A stretch of DNA of 64,000 nt from an uncultured Alistipes sp. (GCA_910583985.1 CAJTYA010000013.1:1-64000); one strand, 5' to 3'; shown: positions 45,690 to 53,636, counted from the first letter of the stretch. Notes: a model not told the origin generated them from the letters alone. A program made the numbers and translations.

Positions 45690-45863
45690 GGACGGGGTTT
45701 CCCGTCCGGACATATTCTAAGAAGCGTTATGCTGATCTCGTGAATTGGAAACCTGAGAAATTTTCGATTTAGCACGAAAGAGCGGCATAGTGGTTCTCTC
45801 GCTGTAAGCGTGGGCTGCTATACTCACATCCGTGCTAAAGGTAATCTCAGGACCTCCAATTCA
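45690..45863 (+). ncRNA. rod-shaped structured RNA element, copy B (candidate 6S-like RNA or leader)
   Basis: It starts with hairpin CCGGACGGG/CCCGTCCGG, then ACATAT, TCTAAGAA, GCGTTA, TGCT. The rod has paired arms TGAATTGGA/TCCAATTCA, internal loop AA opposite ACC, CCTGAGA/TCTCAGG, bubble AATTTTCGA opposite GGTAA, and TTTAGCACG/CGTGCTAAA around an apical region containing GGGCT and TACTC. These features align one by one with copy A at 28546-28745 although the stem bases differ, which points to a conserved fold. No U-tract follows, so here it is more likely the 5' leader of the TM2 gene 77 bases downstream, though a processed RNA is possible. Confidence 0.5.
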
Positions 45864-45939
45864 GACGTGGCATTGCAGTTCCACGCTTCGTCGTTCAATA
45901 GGGTCTTCGAGGAACTGGAAGACACAACCACTCCCAAAC

Positions 45940-46284
45940 ATGGAAGAACATAAACTGTTCATCGAAAACTCCATCGCGGACACGCTTCCCGCGATGGTGA
46001 AAACCGAACTGGCCAAACTGCCCGAACACAAGCAGGCCGAATTCGTCGAAGAGTACAAACGGAAGAAGAAATCGGTCGGTCTGGCCTACTTTTTCCTGTT
46101 GATCTGCTTGGGCATGCCCTACGGCTATCTGGGCAAATGGGGTCTGCAACTCGTTTACTGGCTGACCGGAGGCGGTTTCGTCATCTGGATGATCATCCTC
46201 ATTTTCACGCTGCCCTCCAACGTAAAGGATTACAACAAGGACGTGGCGCTGGAAGCGATGCGCAACCTCAAAGCAATGAGCTAA
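45940..46284 (+). CDS. TM2-domain-like membrane protein
   Basis: A 114-residue protein. Residues 1-45 are a soluble helical part (MEEHKLFIENSIADTLPAMV). Two transmembrane helices follow (about 45-62 and 72-92: GLAYFFLLICLGMPYGYLGK and LTGGGFVIWMIILIFTLPS), with the Tyr-x-Gly and Gly-Gly-x-x-x-W pattern of TM2 domains. The function is unknown. The ATG at 45940 is chosen because the upstream frame covers the structured RNA. The structured leader and the DUF2752 remnant downstream are its context. Confidence 0.75.
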   Translation: MEEHKLFIENSIADTLPAMVKTELAKLPEHKQAEFVEEYKRKKKSVGLAYFFLLICLGMPYGYLGKWGLQLVYWLTGGGFVIWMIILIFTLPSNVKDYNKDVALEAMRNLKAMS

Positions 46285-46377
46285 AGACCGCAGGCTGAGA
46301 AAAACAGGTCGGAACGCCGTTCGGACGAACCCCTTTCCGACCTGTTTTCGCCCGAACGGACATTCCGCGACTCCGCC

Positions 46378-46652
46378 ATGAAACGCCAATTCGTCCGCAT
46401 CGCCGCCCTCTGTACGGTGGATTGACCAAGTCGATCGTCCATCTCTACCGGGGCGACCTCGCCGGAAGTTTCCGGTATCATCCGTGGGGCATCCCGCTCG
46501 TCGTGTTCTGCGTCTGGCTGCTCGTCGTTTCGCTGCACGATCTTCTGAGGAAAAAAGAGACGGCGGAAGCCGTACTCGACCGTCCCGTTCTCTGGCAAGC
46601 GGTCGGTATCGGCGTGCTGATCACCTATCTGCTCAGGCTGGCCGGAGCCTGA
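46378..46652 (+). pseudogene. probable frameshifted or truncated DUF2752 gene
   Basis: From about 46416 the frame reads GLTKSIVHLYRGDLAGSFRY and two hydrophobic segments, matching the C-terminal half of DUF2752 proteins, which normally begin with a TM helix and a CPxCG motif just before GLT. Here the upstream sequence in that frame reads PLYGGLTKS and has no ATG. A second frame gives MKRQFVRIAALCTVD and then stops at 46425. The two pieces overlap where CPxCG should be, which suggests a frameshift plus loss of the N-terminal helix. A TTG start at 46422 giving a 76-residue protein cannot be excluded. DUF2752 and TM2 genes are often neighbours. Confidence 0.55.
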
Positions 46653-46749
46653 AAACCGGAAGAAATTCTACCCGTCCGCAGGGCAATCTTCCCCGAAAAG
46701 GGCCGAATGGGTTATTTTTTCGTAATTTCGCGGCGTTTTTACGTTCCGC

Positions 46750-47475
46750 ATGAAAATCCTCGCGAGCAAATACCTGTTATTCGTGGCCGGTCTCTATTTT
46801 CTCTCGGCCGGCATCGTGCTCATCCTGCGCTCGTCCTTGGGCACCACGCCCATAACGAGCATGAACTACGTATTGAGCCTCCACACTCCGATGACGCTCG
46901 GCGCGTGGACCTTCGCGGTGAACATGCTCCTGATCGCCGGTCAGTTCTGGTTCATCCGCGACCGTGCGACACGACGCGATGCCATCGAAATCCTGTTGCA
47001 GATTCCCTTCTCGTTCCTCTTCGCGGCATTCATCGACTTCAACATGGCGCTCACCCAAGGACTTCGCCCGTCCCACTACGCAGCGGCGGCCGCCCTGTTG
47101 GCGACCGGATGCTTCGTACAGGCCCTCGGCATCGTGTTCGAAATCAAGCCTCGCGTAACGATGATGAGCGCCGAAGGTTTCGTGCATTACGCTTCGCGGC
47201 GCTACGGCAAGGACTTCGGAAAATTCAAGGTCGTTTTCGACGTTTCGCTGGTGGTGCTGGCAGCCATGCTCTCGCTGCTCTTTTCCCGACGGATCGAAGG
47301 CATACGCGAAGGAACGCTCGTCGCTGCCTGCACCACGGGGTATATCGTGAGCTTCCTGAGCCGCCGGATCGTTACGAGGGCCACGCTCCGGCGCATGCTG
47401 CCTGCCGAAAGGGTCCTGTCGCTCTCCGGCAAAGAACGACGGCACGGCGCCGAAGGCCCACGCGAGAACGGGTAG
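46750..47475 (+). CDS. YczE/DUF6198-like membrane protein
   Basis: A 241-residue inner-membrane protein with about five to six transmembrane helices, of the YczE/YyaS family (DUF6198). The opening YLLFVAGLYFLSAGIVLILR, followed by SSLGTTPITSMNYVLSL, is typical; the middle IPFSFLFAAFIDFNMAL and the MMSAEGFVHYASRR block are also conserved. The function is unknown; some relatives are regulated with transport genes. A one-mismatch -7 box (TAATTTCG, 46723-46730) precedes it closely. Confidence 0.82.
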   Translation: MKILASKYLLFVAGLYFLSAGIVLILRSSLGTTPITSMNYVLSLHTPMTLGAWTFAVNMLLIAGQFWFIRDRATRRDAIEILLQIPFSFLFAAFIDFNMALTQGLRPSHYAAAAALLATGCFVQALGIVFEIKPRVTMMSAEGFVHYASRRYGKDFGKFKVVFDVSLVVLAAMLSLLFSRRIEGIREGTLVAACTTGYIVSFLSRRIVTRATLRRMLPAERVLSLSGKERRHGAEGPRENG

Positions 47476-47596
47476 GGCATGACATGCTCCCACACCCTGT
47501 CCTGTGAATGCGCCTCATCCCCGGTCCGTCGGCGGGACGCCCGCCGACAGGCGAAAAAAGCGCAGGCCGTCCTGCAACGAATCCGTTTCGTTTGCG

Positions 47597-47604
47597 TATA
47601 TTTG
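47597..47604 (+). promoter_or_regulatory. -7 box of the AraC-type regulator gene
   Basis: TATATTTG, a perfect TAnnTTTG match. The predicted start of transcription is about 25 bases before the ATG at 47635, which supports that start over longer versions of the frame. Confidence 0.65.
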
Positions 47605-47634
47605 TGTACAGACAACCAAAACGTACCGGAGACC

Positions 47635-48480
47635 ATGCAACGAGACGATGCCGGACAATCGGGCCCGATGAAGCTCATCTTCAATTACAACGATGTATTT
47701 TACAGTTTCTTCTACGACGACGTGAGCGGATGCGTCCACCGTTCGCGCGAATATGCGCTCAACTACGTCTATTCGGGCGAAATGATCCTCGACAACGGGA
47801 AAGAGCAAATACACGTCCGCAAAGGAGAGTGCGTCTTCATCCCGCGCGACCATCACATCACGATGTACAAAAAGACGTACGAAGGCGAGCGCTATTGCGG
47901 CATCTTCCTGATGTTCACGCGCCGGTTCCTGCGTCAGATGTACGGCCGGCGGGACCGGCGCCGGATTCCGGCCGACACCCCGAAACTCGACGGCGGCGTC
48001 ATCAAACTGCCCCGCACGCCGGAACTGACGAGCCTGTTCGCTTCGATGACGCCCTATTTCGATCCCGATGTCAAGCCGAAGGACGATCTGATGGACCTGA
48101 AACTGCAGGAGGGACTGCTCGCGCTGCTGCATATCGACGAGCGTTTCGCCCCGACGCTTTTCGACTTCAACGAGCCGTGGAAAATGGACATTCTGGAGTT
48201 CCTGAACGAGAACTACATGTACGAACTCTCGATGGAGGAAATCGCGCACTATACGGGACGCAGTCTGGCCACGTTCAAGCGCGACTTCAAGAAGATCAGC
48301 GACCTGACGCCCGAAAAATGGTTGATCCGCAAACGGCTCGAAGTCGCTTATGCCAAGATGAAGGAGGGCGGACGGAAAGTGGTGGACGTGTATGCCGAAG
48401 TCGGGTTCAAAAATCCGTCGCATTTCTCGACCGCATTCAAAAAACAATACGGCATCCCGCCGACCGCCCTGCTCGCCTGA
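47635..48480 (+). CDS. AraC-family transcriptional regulator
   Basis: A 281-residue regulator. The N-terminal cupin-type sensing domain (about 12-150) contains YSFFYDDVSGCVHRSREYAL and GECVFIPRDHHITMY. Two helix-turn-helix motifs form the C-terminal AraC domain (about 185-281): MEEIAHYTGRSLATFKRDFK and VVDVYAEVGFKNPSHFSTAF, ending KKQYGIPPTAL. An alternative start at 47668 would remove 11 residues. It is followed by four small enzyme-type genes on the same strand (to 52152), the most likely targets; several have their own -7 boxes. Confidence 0.92.
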   Translation: MQRDDAGQSGPMKLIFNYNDVFYSFFYDDVSGCVHRSREYALNYVYSGEMILDNGKEQIHVRKGECVFIPRDHHITMYKKTYEGERYCGIFLMFTRRFLRQMYGRRDRRRIPADTPKLDGGVIKLPRTPELTSLFASMTPYFDPDVKPKDDLMDLKLQEGLLALLHIDERFAPTLFDFNEPWKMDILEFLNENYMYELSMEEIAHYTGRSLATFKRDFKKISDLTPEKWLIRKRLEVAYAKMKEGGRKVVDVYAEVGFKNPSHFSTAFKKQYGIPPTALLA

Positions 48481-48557
48481 ACCTCCGAAGAAGCGATATG
48501 AGCCGTTGAGCAACGATACTCGAGCCCCACAGCAATGCCGCTGCGGGGCTTTCGCAT

Positions 48558-48565
48558 TACCTTTG
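48558..48565 (+). promoter_or_regulatory. -7 box of the aldo/keto reductase gene
   Basis: TACCTTTG, a perfect TAnnTTTG match, 27 bases before the ATG at 48592. Confidence 0.65.
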
Positions 48566-48591
48566 TCCGTAAAGGTACAACCGACCGCTCC

Positions 48592-49548
48592 ATGAAAAAA
48601 TCGCTTCCGACACCAGCCGCAACGACGGCATCGCCGACAGACGTCCGCCACCGCACCGACGGCCCGGCCGAAGCGGGAAAACGGATGTCCGCGCCCACCG
48701 GCCGGCACGAAAGCGAAGCCTTCGCTCCGGCGACCGGATCCGACGGCACGCCGCCCGTCGTCACGCTCGGCAACGGTTATACGATGCCGACGGTGGGGCT
48801 GGGCTGTTACAGCCTGCACGGGGAAACGTGCATCTGGGCGATCCTCTCGGCCGTCGGGCTCGGTTACCGCAAGTTCGACACGGCCGCTTTCTACGGCAAC
48901 GAAAAAGAGGTCGGCGAAGCCCTCCGCCGGTCGGGCATTCCGCGCCGGAAGCTGTTCGTCGCCACGAAGCTCTACCCGAACCGATTCGCCGATGCCGAAA
49001 ATGCCATCGAAGAATCGCTCCGCAAGCTCGACATCGGTTATATCGACCTGATGCTGCTCCACCATCCCGGAGCGCACGACACGAAAGCCTACAGGGCGAT
49101 GGAACGGGCCGTCGAGGCCGGAACGATCCGTTCGCTCGGCCTGTCGAACTACTACATCGCGGAAACGCGGGAGTTCCTGCCCCGGACGAAGATCGGACCG
49201 ATACTGGTCCAGAACGAGATCCATCCCTACTACCGGGACAGGGCGGCGAGGGAGTTCCTGCAACGGAACGGCATCGTCGTCGAAGCATGGTACCCGCTCG
49301 GAGGCCGGGGCTACACGGACGCCCTGCTGGGCGACGGCACCGTCAGCCGGATCGCCCGACGGCACGGCCGGTCGCCGGCTCAGATCGTCCTGCGATGGAA
49401 CCTTCAGAACGGCGTGGCGGTCGTTCCCGGTTCGAGCGACCCCATCCACCAGAAAGAGAACATCGCGCTGTTCGACTTCAGCCTGACGCCCGAAGAGATG
49501 GCCGCCATAGACGCCCTCGACCGCAACGAAAAACACGACTGGTATTAA
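48592..49548 (+). CDS. aldo/keto reductase
   Basis: A 318-residue NADPH-dependent oxidoreductase with a (beta/alpha)8 fold. The catalytic tetrad is visible: Asp and Tyr in RKFDTAAFYGNEKEVG, Lys in FVATKLYP and His in MLLHHPG. The cofactor-binding C-terminal part (VVPGSSDPIHQKENIALFDF) is intact. The first about 60 residues are a low-complexity Thr/Ala/Pro-rich extension without a clear signal peptide, absent from most family members; translation could instead begin near residue 32 (MSAPTG, 48685). The substrate is unknown. It lies in the gene cluster led by the AraC regulator. Confidence 0.92.
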   Translation: MKKSLPTPAATTASPTDVRHRTDGPAEAGKRMSAPTGRHESEAFAPATGSDGTPPVVTLGNGYTMPTVGLGCYSLHGETCIWAILSAVGLGYRKFDTAAFYGNEKEVGEALRRSGIPRRKLFVATKLYPNRFADAENAIEESLRKLDIGYIDLMLLHHPGAHDTKAYRAMERAVEAGTIRSLGLSNYYIAETREFLPRTKIGPILVQNEIHPYYRDRAAREFLQRNGIVVEAWYPLGGRGYTDALLGDGTVSRIARRHGRSPAQIVLRWNLQNGVAVVPGSSDPIHQKENIALFDFSLTPEEMAAIDALDRNEKHDWY

Positions 49549-49567
49549 CCCTGAAACATAGCGACTT

Positions 49568-49897
49568 ATGAAAAAAGTAAAGATCACGGTGCTCCGCGCC
49601 ACCTTCAACGAAGACCTCGCGCGGGAATACGGCATGCCGGGCCTCACGGCCTGCCCGGCCATGAAAGAAGGACAGGTATTCTACGCCGGAGCGGGCAAGC
49701 CCGACGGATTGTGCGACGGGGCGTGGCGCTCCATCCACCAGTATGTGTTCGCACTGGCCAACGGCGCCCGGCAGTTCTGGTTCGACGACTGGATTCGTCG
49801 GCCGGGCGTGGCGATCGCCTGCTGCAACGACGGACTGCGCCCCGTCTTCTTCAAGCTGGAAGCGACCGACGAAGAAGCGGAATCGCCCTTCATTTAA
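49568..49897 (+). CDS. TIGR04076 family protein
   Basis: A 109-residue protein of the TIGR04076 family. Typical parts are VKITVLRATFNEDLAREYG, the Cys-Pro motif (LTACPAMKEGQVF), GLCDGAWRSIHQYVFALA and the C-terminal ACCNDGLRPVFFKLEA. Conserved cysteines suggest metal or redox chemistry, but no function is established. It follows the aldo/keto reductase by 19 bases, so the two are probably co-transcribed; such pairing is seen in other gut anaerobes. Confidence 0.9.
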   Translation: MKKVKITVLRATFNEDLAREYGMPGLTACPAMKEGQVFYAGAGKPDGLCDGAWRSIHQYVFALANGARQFWFDDWIRRPGVAIACCNDGLRPVFFKLEATDEEAESPFI

Positions 49898-50465
49898 CCT
49901 CCCGGTCCCTCAGAACGATGGAAACCGGCACGACCGCAGGTCGGCCATGACGGAACCGGAGAGCCGCGTTGCCGATTCCCGGCGACACGGTCCGTGCGGC
50001 CGACCGGATCGTCGCACAGACAAGGCAAAGCCGAACGCGTGTTCCGTGCCCGTCTCCACAAAAAGCCGCCGAAAGAGGCAAGCGATGGAAGCCGCATCCC
50101 GTGCGAACGGACGCGACTTCATCGTCATGCCGAGCGGCAGCGCCCTGCCCGCCGCCGGAACCGCACATGCCCCCTCCGGACGATCCGAAGAGCCGCATCC
50201 GCAGCGAAACGGGTAGGGGACTGCCGTCGCAGCGACCGGGGAGGTCCGCCATAACCGTCGGCCGGTCCTCCGAAGAACCGGCCGAAATATCCGGCTCCGG
50301 CCAAACGGCGCCCCGAAACAGCCGCTTCCGCCATGCCGGGCGGGCGGACCTTTGGAAAAACATACGGTCGAGCTTCTGGGCAATTCCATTTGAGCCGGAC
50401 AGCAACATGCGATGTCCCTTATCGCCCTACCTTTGCGACGAACGACAATCTAAATCCGAAACACG
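49898..50465. other. 568-bp intergenic region
   Basis: Open frames on both strands exist but lack protein features. The only element that I can support is the -7 box at 50428-50435 for the acetyltransferase gene. Confidence 0.45.
50428..50435 (+). promoter_or_regulatory. -7 box of the acetyltransferase/hydrolase pair
   Basis: TACCTTTG, a perfect TAnnTTTG match, 31 bases before the ATG at 50466. No good -33 box is visible. Confidence 0.6.
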
Positions 50466-51035
50466 ATGAACGACATTTTCGAAAGAGACCTCAGCGGCGA
50501 AACGGTATCGCCCCAAGATCCCGGTTACGACGAATTGATCGGCGACATCTTCGCCACCATGCGCAAGGCCACGGAAATGAATACGGGCTACCGCACGCCC
50601 GAAGAGGTGCACGCATTCATGGCGGAAATTCTCGGCAAGCCGCTGCCTGCGAGCACCACCGTACTCCCTCCTTTTTATATCGACTACGGCAAGCCGGTCG
50701 ACATCGGCGAGGAGTGTTTCATCCAGCAGTGCTGCACCTTCTTCGGACGCGGCGGCATAACCGTCGGCAACGGCGTATTCATCGGCCCGAAAGTCAACCT
50801 GATTACGATCAACCACGACGCGGACCCCGAAAATCGCAGCGCCACCTACGGCAGGCCGATCGTTATCGAGGACAAGGTGTGGATCGGCATCAATTCCACG
50901 ATTCTGCCCGGTGTCAGGATCGGCTACGGCGCCATCGTCGGAGCCAACAGCGTCGTGACGAAAGACGTGCCGCCCATGACGATCGTCGCCGGCAACCCGG
51001 CACGCATCGTCAAAAAAATAGAACCCGGAAAATAA
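50466..51035 (+). CDS. maltose/galactoside O-acetyltransferase family protein
   Basis: A 189-residue left-handed beta-helix acyltransferase (maa/lacA group), expected to transfer acetyl from acetyl-CoA to a sugar or similar hydroxyl. After an N-terminal helical cap (about 1-60) the hexapeptide repeats include PPFYIDYGKPVDIGEECFIQ, GRGGITVGNGVFIGPKV and GVRIGYGAIVGANSVVTKDV, and the catalytic His lies in LITINHDADPEN. It is followed after 13 bases by the alpha/beta hydrolase gene, so the two form an operon. Confidence 0.92.
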   Translation: MNDIFERDLSGETVSPQDPGYDELIGDIFATMRKATEMNTGYRTPEEVHAFMAEILGKPLPASTTVLPPFYIDYGKPVDIGEECFIQQCCTFFGRGGITVGNGVFIGPKVNLITINHDADPENRSATYGRPIVIEDKVWIGINSTILPGVRIGYGAIVGANSVVTKDVPPMTIVAGNPARIVKKIEPGK

Positions 51036-51048
51036 TACGGAAAAAAAG

Positions 51049-52152
51049 ATGAAAACGACGAACCTTGCACGCACAGCCCTCGCAGCCTTACTGGGCATGG
51101 GTCTGCTGACCGGCTGCACGAACCGAGAAACGAATCGAAAAACAAACGAAGACATGGAAACATCGAACCTGACCGAACGATGGGACAAGACGTTCCCGCA
51201 GAGCGACAAAGTCGATCACCGCAAAGTGACGTTCAAAAACCGTTACGGCATCACCCTCGCCGCCGACCTGTACGCACCCCGAAACGCCGGGGGCCGACTG
51301 CCTGCCATCGCCGTCAGCGGTCCGTTCGGTGCCGTCAAGGAACAGGCATCGGGACGCTATGCCCAGACGATGGCCGAACGAGGCTTCCTCACGCTCGCCT
51401 TCGATCCGTCCTACACCGGCGAGAGCGGCGGAACTCCCCGCTACGTGGCTTCGCCCGACATCAACACCGAAGACTTCAGCGCGGCGGTGGACTTCCTCTC
51501 CACGCTTCCCGACGCGGACCCCGAACGCATAGGCATTATCGGCATCTGCGGTTGGGGCGGATTCGCGATCAACGCCGCAGCCGTCGATACGCGGATCAAA
51601 GCGACGGTCGCCTCCACGATGTACGATATGAGCCGCGTGAGCGCCAACGGTTACTTCGACGCGATGGATGCCGACGCCCGTTACGAACTTCGCCGGCAGC
51701 TCAACGCCCAGCGCACCCAAGATGCCCGAAACGGTACGAACGAACGTGCCGGCGGAGTGGCGGACCCGCTTCCGGACGATGCACCGCAGTTCGTCAGGGA
51801 CTATTACGACTATTACAAGACCGAGCGGGGCTACCATGCACGTTCGCTCAACTCCAACGACGGATGGAACAGGACCTCCGTCCTCGCGTTCCTCAACGCA
51901 CCGCTCCTCGCTTATGCCGGCGAAATCCGCAGCGCCGTCCTGCTCGTCCACGGCGAGAACGCGCATTCGCGCTACTTCAGCGAAGGAGCGTTTGAGAAGC
52001 TGACGGGCGACAACAAGGAACTGCTGATCGTTCCCGGCGCCAATCACACCGACCTCTACGACCGAACGATTCCGTTCGACAAGATCACGACGTTCTTCGA
52101 AAAGTACCTGAAGCAGGACGGAACGGCCGCGACGAAAAGTCCGGCACGGTAG
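51049..52152 (+). CDS. alpha/beta hydrolase lipoprotein
   Basis: A 367-residue alpha/beta hydrolase with a lipobox (LLTGC, Cys at about residue 23), so membrane-anchored. The nucleophile elbow reads IGICGWGGFA: the canonical G-x-S-x-G Ser is absent, and Cys is the best candidate nucleophile, as in dienelactone-hydrolase relatives. Other conserved parts are ASTMYDMSRV, the Asp region near GEIRSAVLLVHGENAHS and the C-terminal His in VPGANHTDLYDR. The substrate is unknown. It is the last gene of the AraC-led cluster and is followed by a long palindromic hairpin. Confidence 0.85.
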   Translation: MKTTNLARTALAALLGMGLLTGCTNRETNRKTNEDMETSNLTERWDKTFPQSDKVDHRKVTFKNRYGITLAADLYAPRNAGGRLPAIAVSGPFGAVKEQASGRYAQTMAERGFLTLAFDPSYTGESGGTPRYVASPDINTEDFSAAVDFLSTLPDADPERIGIIGICGWGGFAINAAAVDTRIKATVASTMYDMSRVSANGYFDAMDADARYELRRQLNAQRTQDARNGTNERAGGVADPLPDDAPQFVRDYYDYYKTERGYHARSLNSNDGWNRTSVLAFLNAPLLAYAGEIRSAVLLVHGENAHSRYFSEGAFEKLTGDNKELLIVPGANHTDLYDRTIPFDKITTFFEKYLKQDGTAATKSPAR

Positions 52153-52184
52153 CTCGCATCTGCATCCTGCGACTGCCCCCGACC

Positions 52185-52218
52185 GAATCGAGAAGTTCCG
52201 GCCGGAACTTCTCGATTC
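52185..52218 (+). terminator. 34-bp perfect palindrome after the hydrolase gene
   Basis: GAATCGAGAAGTTCCGG and its exact complement lie back to back, 33 bases after the stop codon. The downstream sequence is TCTTCC, so the U-tract is weak. Confidence 0.65.
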
Positions 52219-52477
52219 TCTTCCACAGGCATCGCCCCGCGACGAGTAGAACGGAACGGCGGCAGAGACACCGCCTCTTCGCTCCCGAACGATGCCTCAC
52301 GGAAACGTCCCCGGTCGGTTTTCATGCCTTTGCGGTTTCCGAAGAACGGAACGATCCCGACAAAAGGCAAGTACGCCGGAAGGCATCGAATCGGCGTCCC
52401 CTCATCCGACAGACGGCCGGGCCGCCCTGCCGACTCCATGCCGAAACAATTCCGAAAGACAAACGGATAAAAACAGG

Positions 52478-52510
52478 GGAGCCCCGTATACAATCGACAT
52501 ACGAGGCTCC
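52478..52510 (-). terminator. terminator of mdh
   Basis: A 12-bp stem with one mismatch (GGAGCCCCGTAT / ATACGAGGCTCC) and a 9-nt loop. On the minus strand CCTGTTTTTATCC follows; on the plus strand CGATTTTTTACC follows, so it can act both ways. Confidence 0.75.
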
Positions 52511-52598
52511 TCGATTTTTTACCCAAAAGCGGATCGGGAAATCCCGTCGACCGGCATCCGAGCCGAAAAGAAACTCCGGCCCGCGACGACTCCCGATC

Positions 52599-53597
52599 CT
52601 ATCCCAGATTGGGATTGATCTCGCTCCACTTCCCGACGGGCGGCAGCACGCCGAGCGATATGACCTCGTCGCGCATGGCGCAAAGATGCTCGTAGCTCTT
52701 CTTCAGGGCCGCATGCTCTTCGGGCAGTCCGTCGACGACCTTATACGACACGCCGTCGCGCGTAATCGACGTTTCCATGGCCATCATGATGTGATTGAAT
52801 TCGGGCGTCGAGACATACACGCCTGCAGGCCAACGGAACGCGGGCCCTCCCATAGCGGCAGCGATCATCTCGATGGAAAGGTAGGCCGGACTCTGGAACG
52901 ACGAACGGCCGCGCAGGTCGATGATGTTCTTGCCGCCCTGGATCACCCGTTGGCGGATGGCATCCCAATCCTGCTGCGGAATTTCGCGGCCGATCAATTC
53001 GGTGAGCGGAGTGCCCTTCACTGTGGTGGTCGATGCGAACACGGCCATCTGCTCGCCATGCCCTCCGTAAGTGCGGCTGTTGCGGACCTCGTCGGGAGAG
53101 ATACGGAAATATTTGGCCAGCTCGCTGCGCAGGCGCGTGCTATCCAGTGCGGCCAGCGTAGTCACCTGCGAAGGTTTCAGACCCGAATAGATCAACGTAA
53201 TCAGACCGGTGATGTCGGCAGGGTTGAAAACCACCACCACATGCTTCGCATCGGGACAATAGGTGCGAATGTCCTTGCCGAGCTGTTCGGCAATCTGAGC
53301 ATTGCCCTTGAGCAGATCCTCGCGCGTCATGCCGGCCTTACGTGCCGCGCCGCCCGACGAAACGATGTATTTGGCATCGGTCAACGCCTCGGCGATATTC
53401 GAGGAAAAGGTAATGTTCGCCCCCTCGAATCCGCAGTGGAACAGCTCCTCGGCCACGCCTTCGAGAGCGGGAGCAAAAGGATCGTAGAGACAGATATTGG
53501 GCGTAAGGCGCATCATAAGAGCCGTCTGCGCCATATTCGAGCCGATCATGCCGGCCGCACCGACGATGGTCAGTTTTTCGTTTGTCAAATAAGCCAT
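52599..53597 (-). CDS. mdh: malate dehydrogenase
   Basis: A 332-residue NAD-dependent dehydrogenase interconverting malate and oxaloacetate, used by gut Bacteroidota in the reductive branch from oxaloacetate to succinate. The Rossmann motif VGAAGMIGSNMAQTA, the substrate Arg in GGAARKAGMTREDLL, VVVFNPADITGL and the catalytic His in TYGGHGEQMAVF are intact. It is about 20 residues longer than the classical LDH-like Mdh and belongs to the Bacteroidota version. The promoter is at 53629-53636. Confidence 0.94.
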   Translation of the reverse strand: MAYLTNEKLTIVGAAGMIGSNMAQTALMMRLTPNICLYDPFAPALEGVAEELFHCGFEGANITFSSNIAEALTDAKYIVSSGGAARKAGMTREDLLKGNAQIAEQLGKDIRTYCPDAKHVVVVFNPADITGLITLIYSGLKPSQVTTLAALDSTRLRSELAKYFRISPDEVRNSRTYGGHGEQMAVFASTTTVKGTPLTELIGREIPQQDWDAIRQRVIQGGKNIIDLRGRSSFQSPAYLSIEMIAAAMGGPAFRWPAGVYVSTPEFNHIMMAMETSITRDGVSYKVVDGLPEEHAALKKSYEHLCAMRDEVISLGVLPPVGKWSEINPNLG

Positions 53598-53628
53598 AAC
53601 TTTCGTTTTTGATATTTATCCTCCCCTG

Positions 53629-53636
53629 CAAATATA
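53629..53636 (-). promoter_or_regulatory. -7 box of mdh
   Basis: TATATTTG on the minus strand, a perfect TAnnTTTG match, about 31 bases before the start codon. Confidence 0.65.

Larger units (their letters stand above)
45328..45939. other. structured upstream region of the TM2 gene
   Basis: This contains a degenerate promoter-hairpin unit (about 45545-45600), a better unit (45627-45684), a 9-bp hairpin at the predicted transcription start (45688-45709), the rod-shaped RNA (45741-45863) and two short hairpins before the TM2 start (GACGTGG / CCACG, and GTCTTC / GGAAGAC). The part 45328-45540 shows nothing specific. Confidence 0.55.
52153..52598. other. intergenic region between convergent hydrolase and mdh genes
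   Basis: This contains the hydrolase hairpin (52185-52218) and the mdh terminator (52478-52510). Nothing else is supported. Confidence 0.5.

Noticed and set aside
45741..45863. Structured RNA copy B considered as a TPP riboswitch because of CTGAGA
   Set aside because: The other conserved TPP elements are absent, and the CTGAGA is part of a simple stem.
47515..49662. A 715-codon minus-strand frame opposite the AraC and aldo/keto reductase genes
   Set aside because: It crosses two real genes and their promoters; no protein features.
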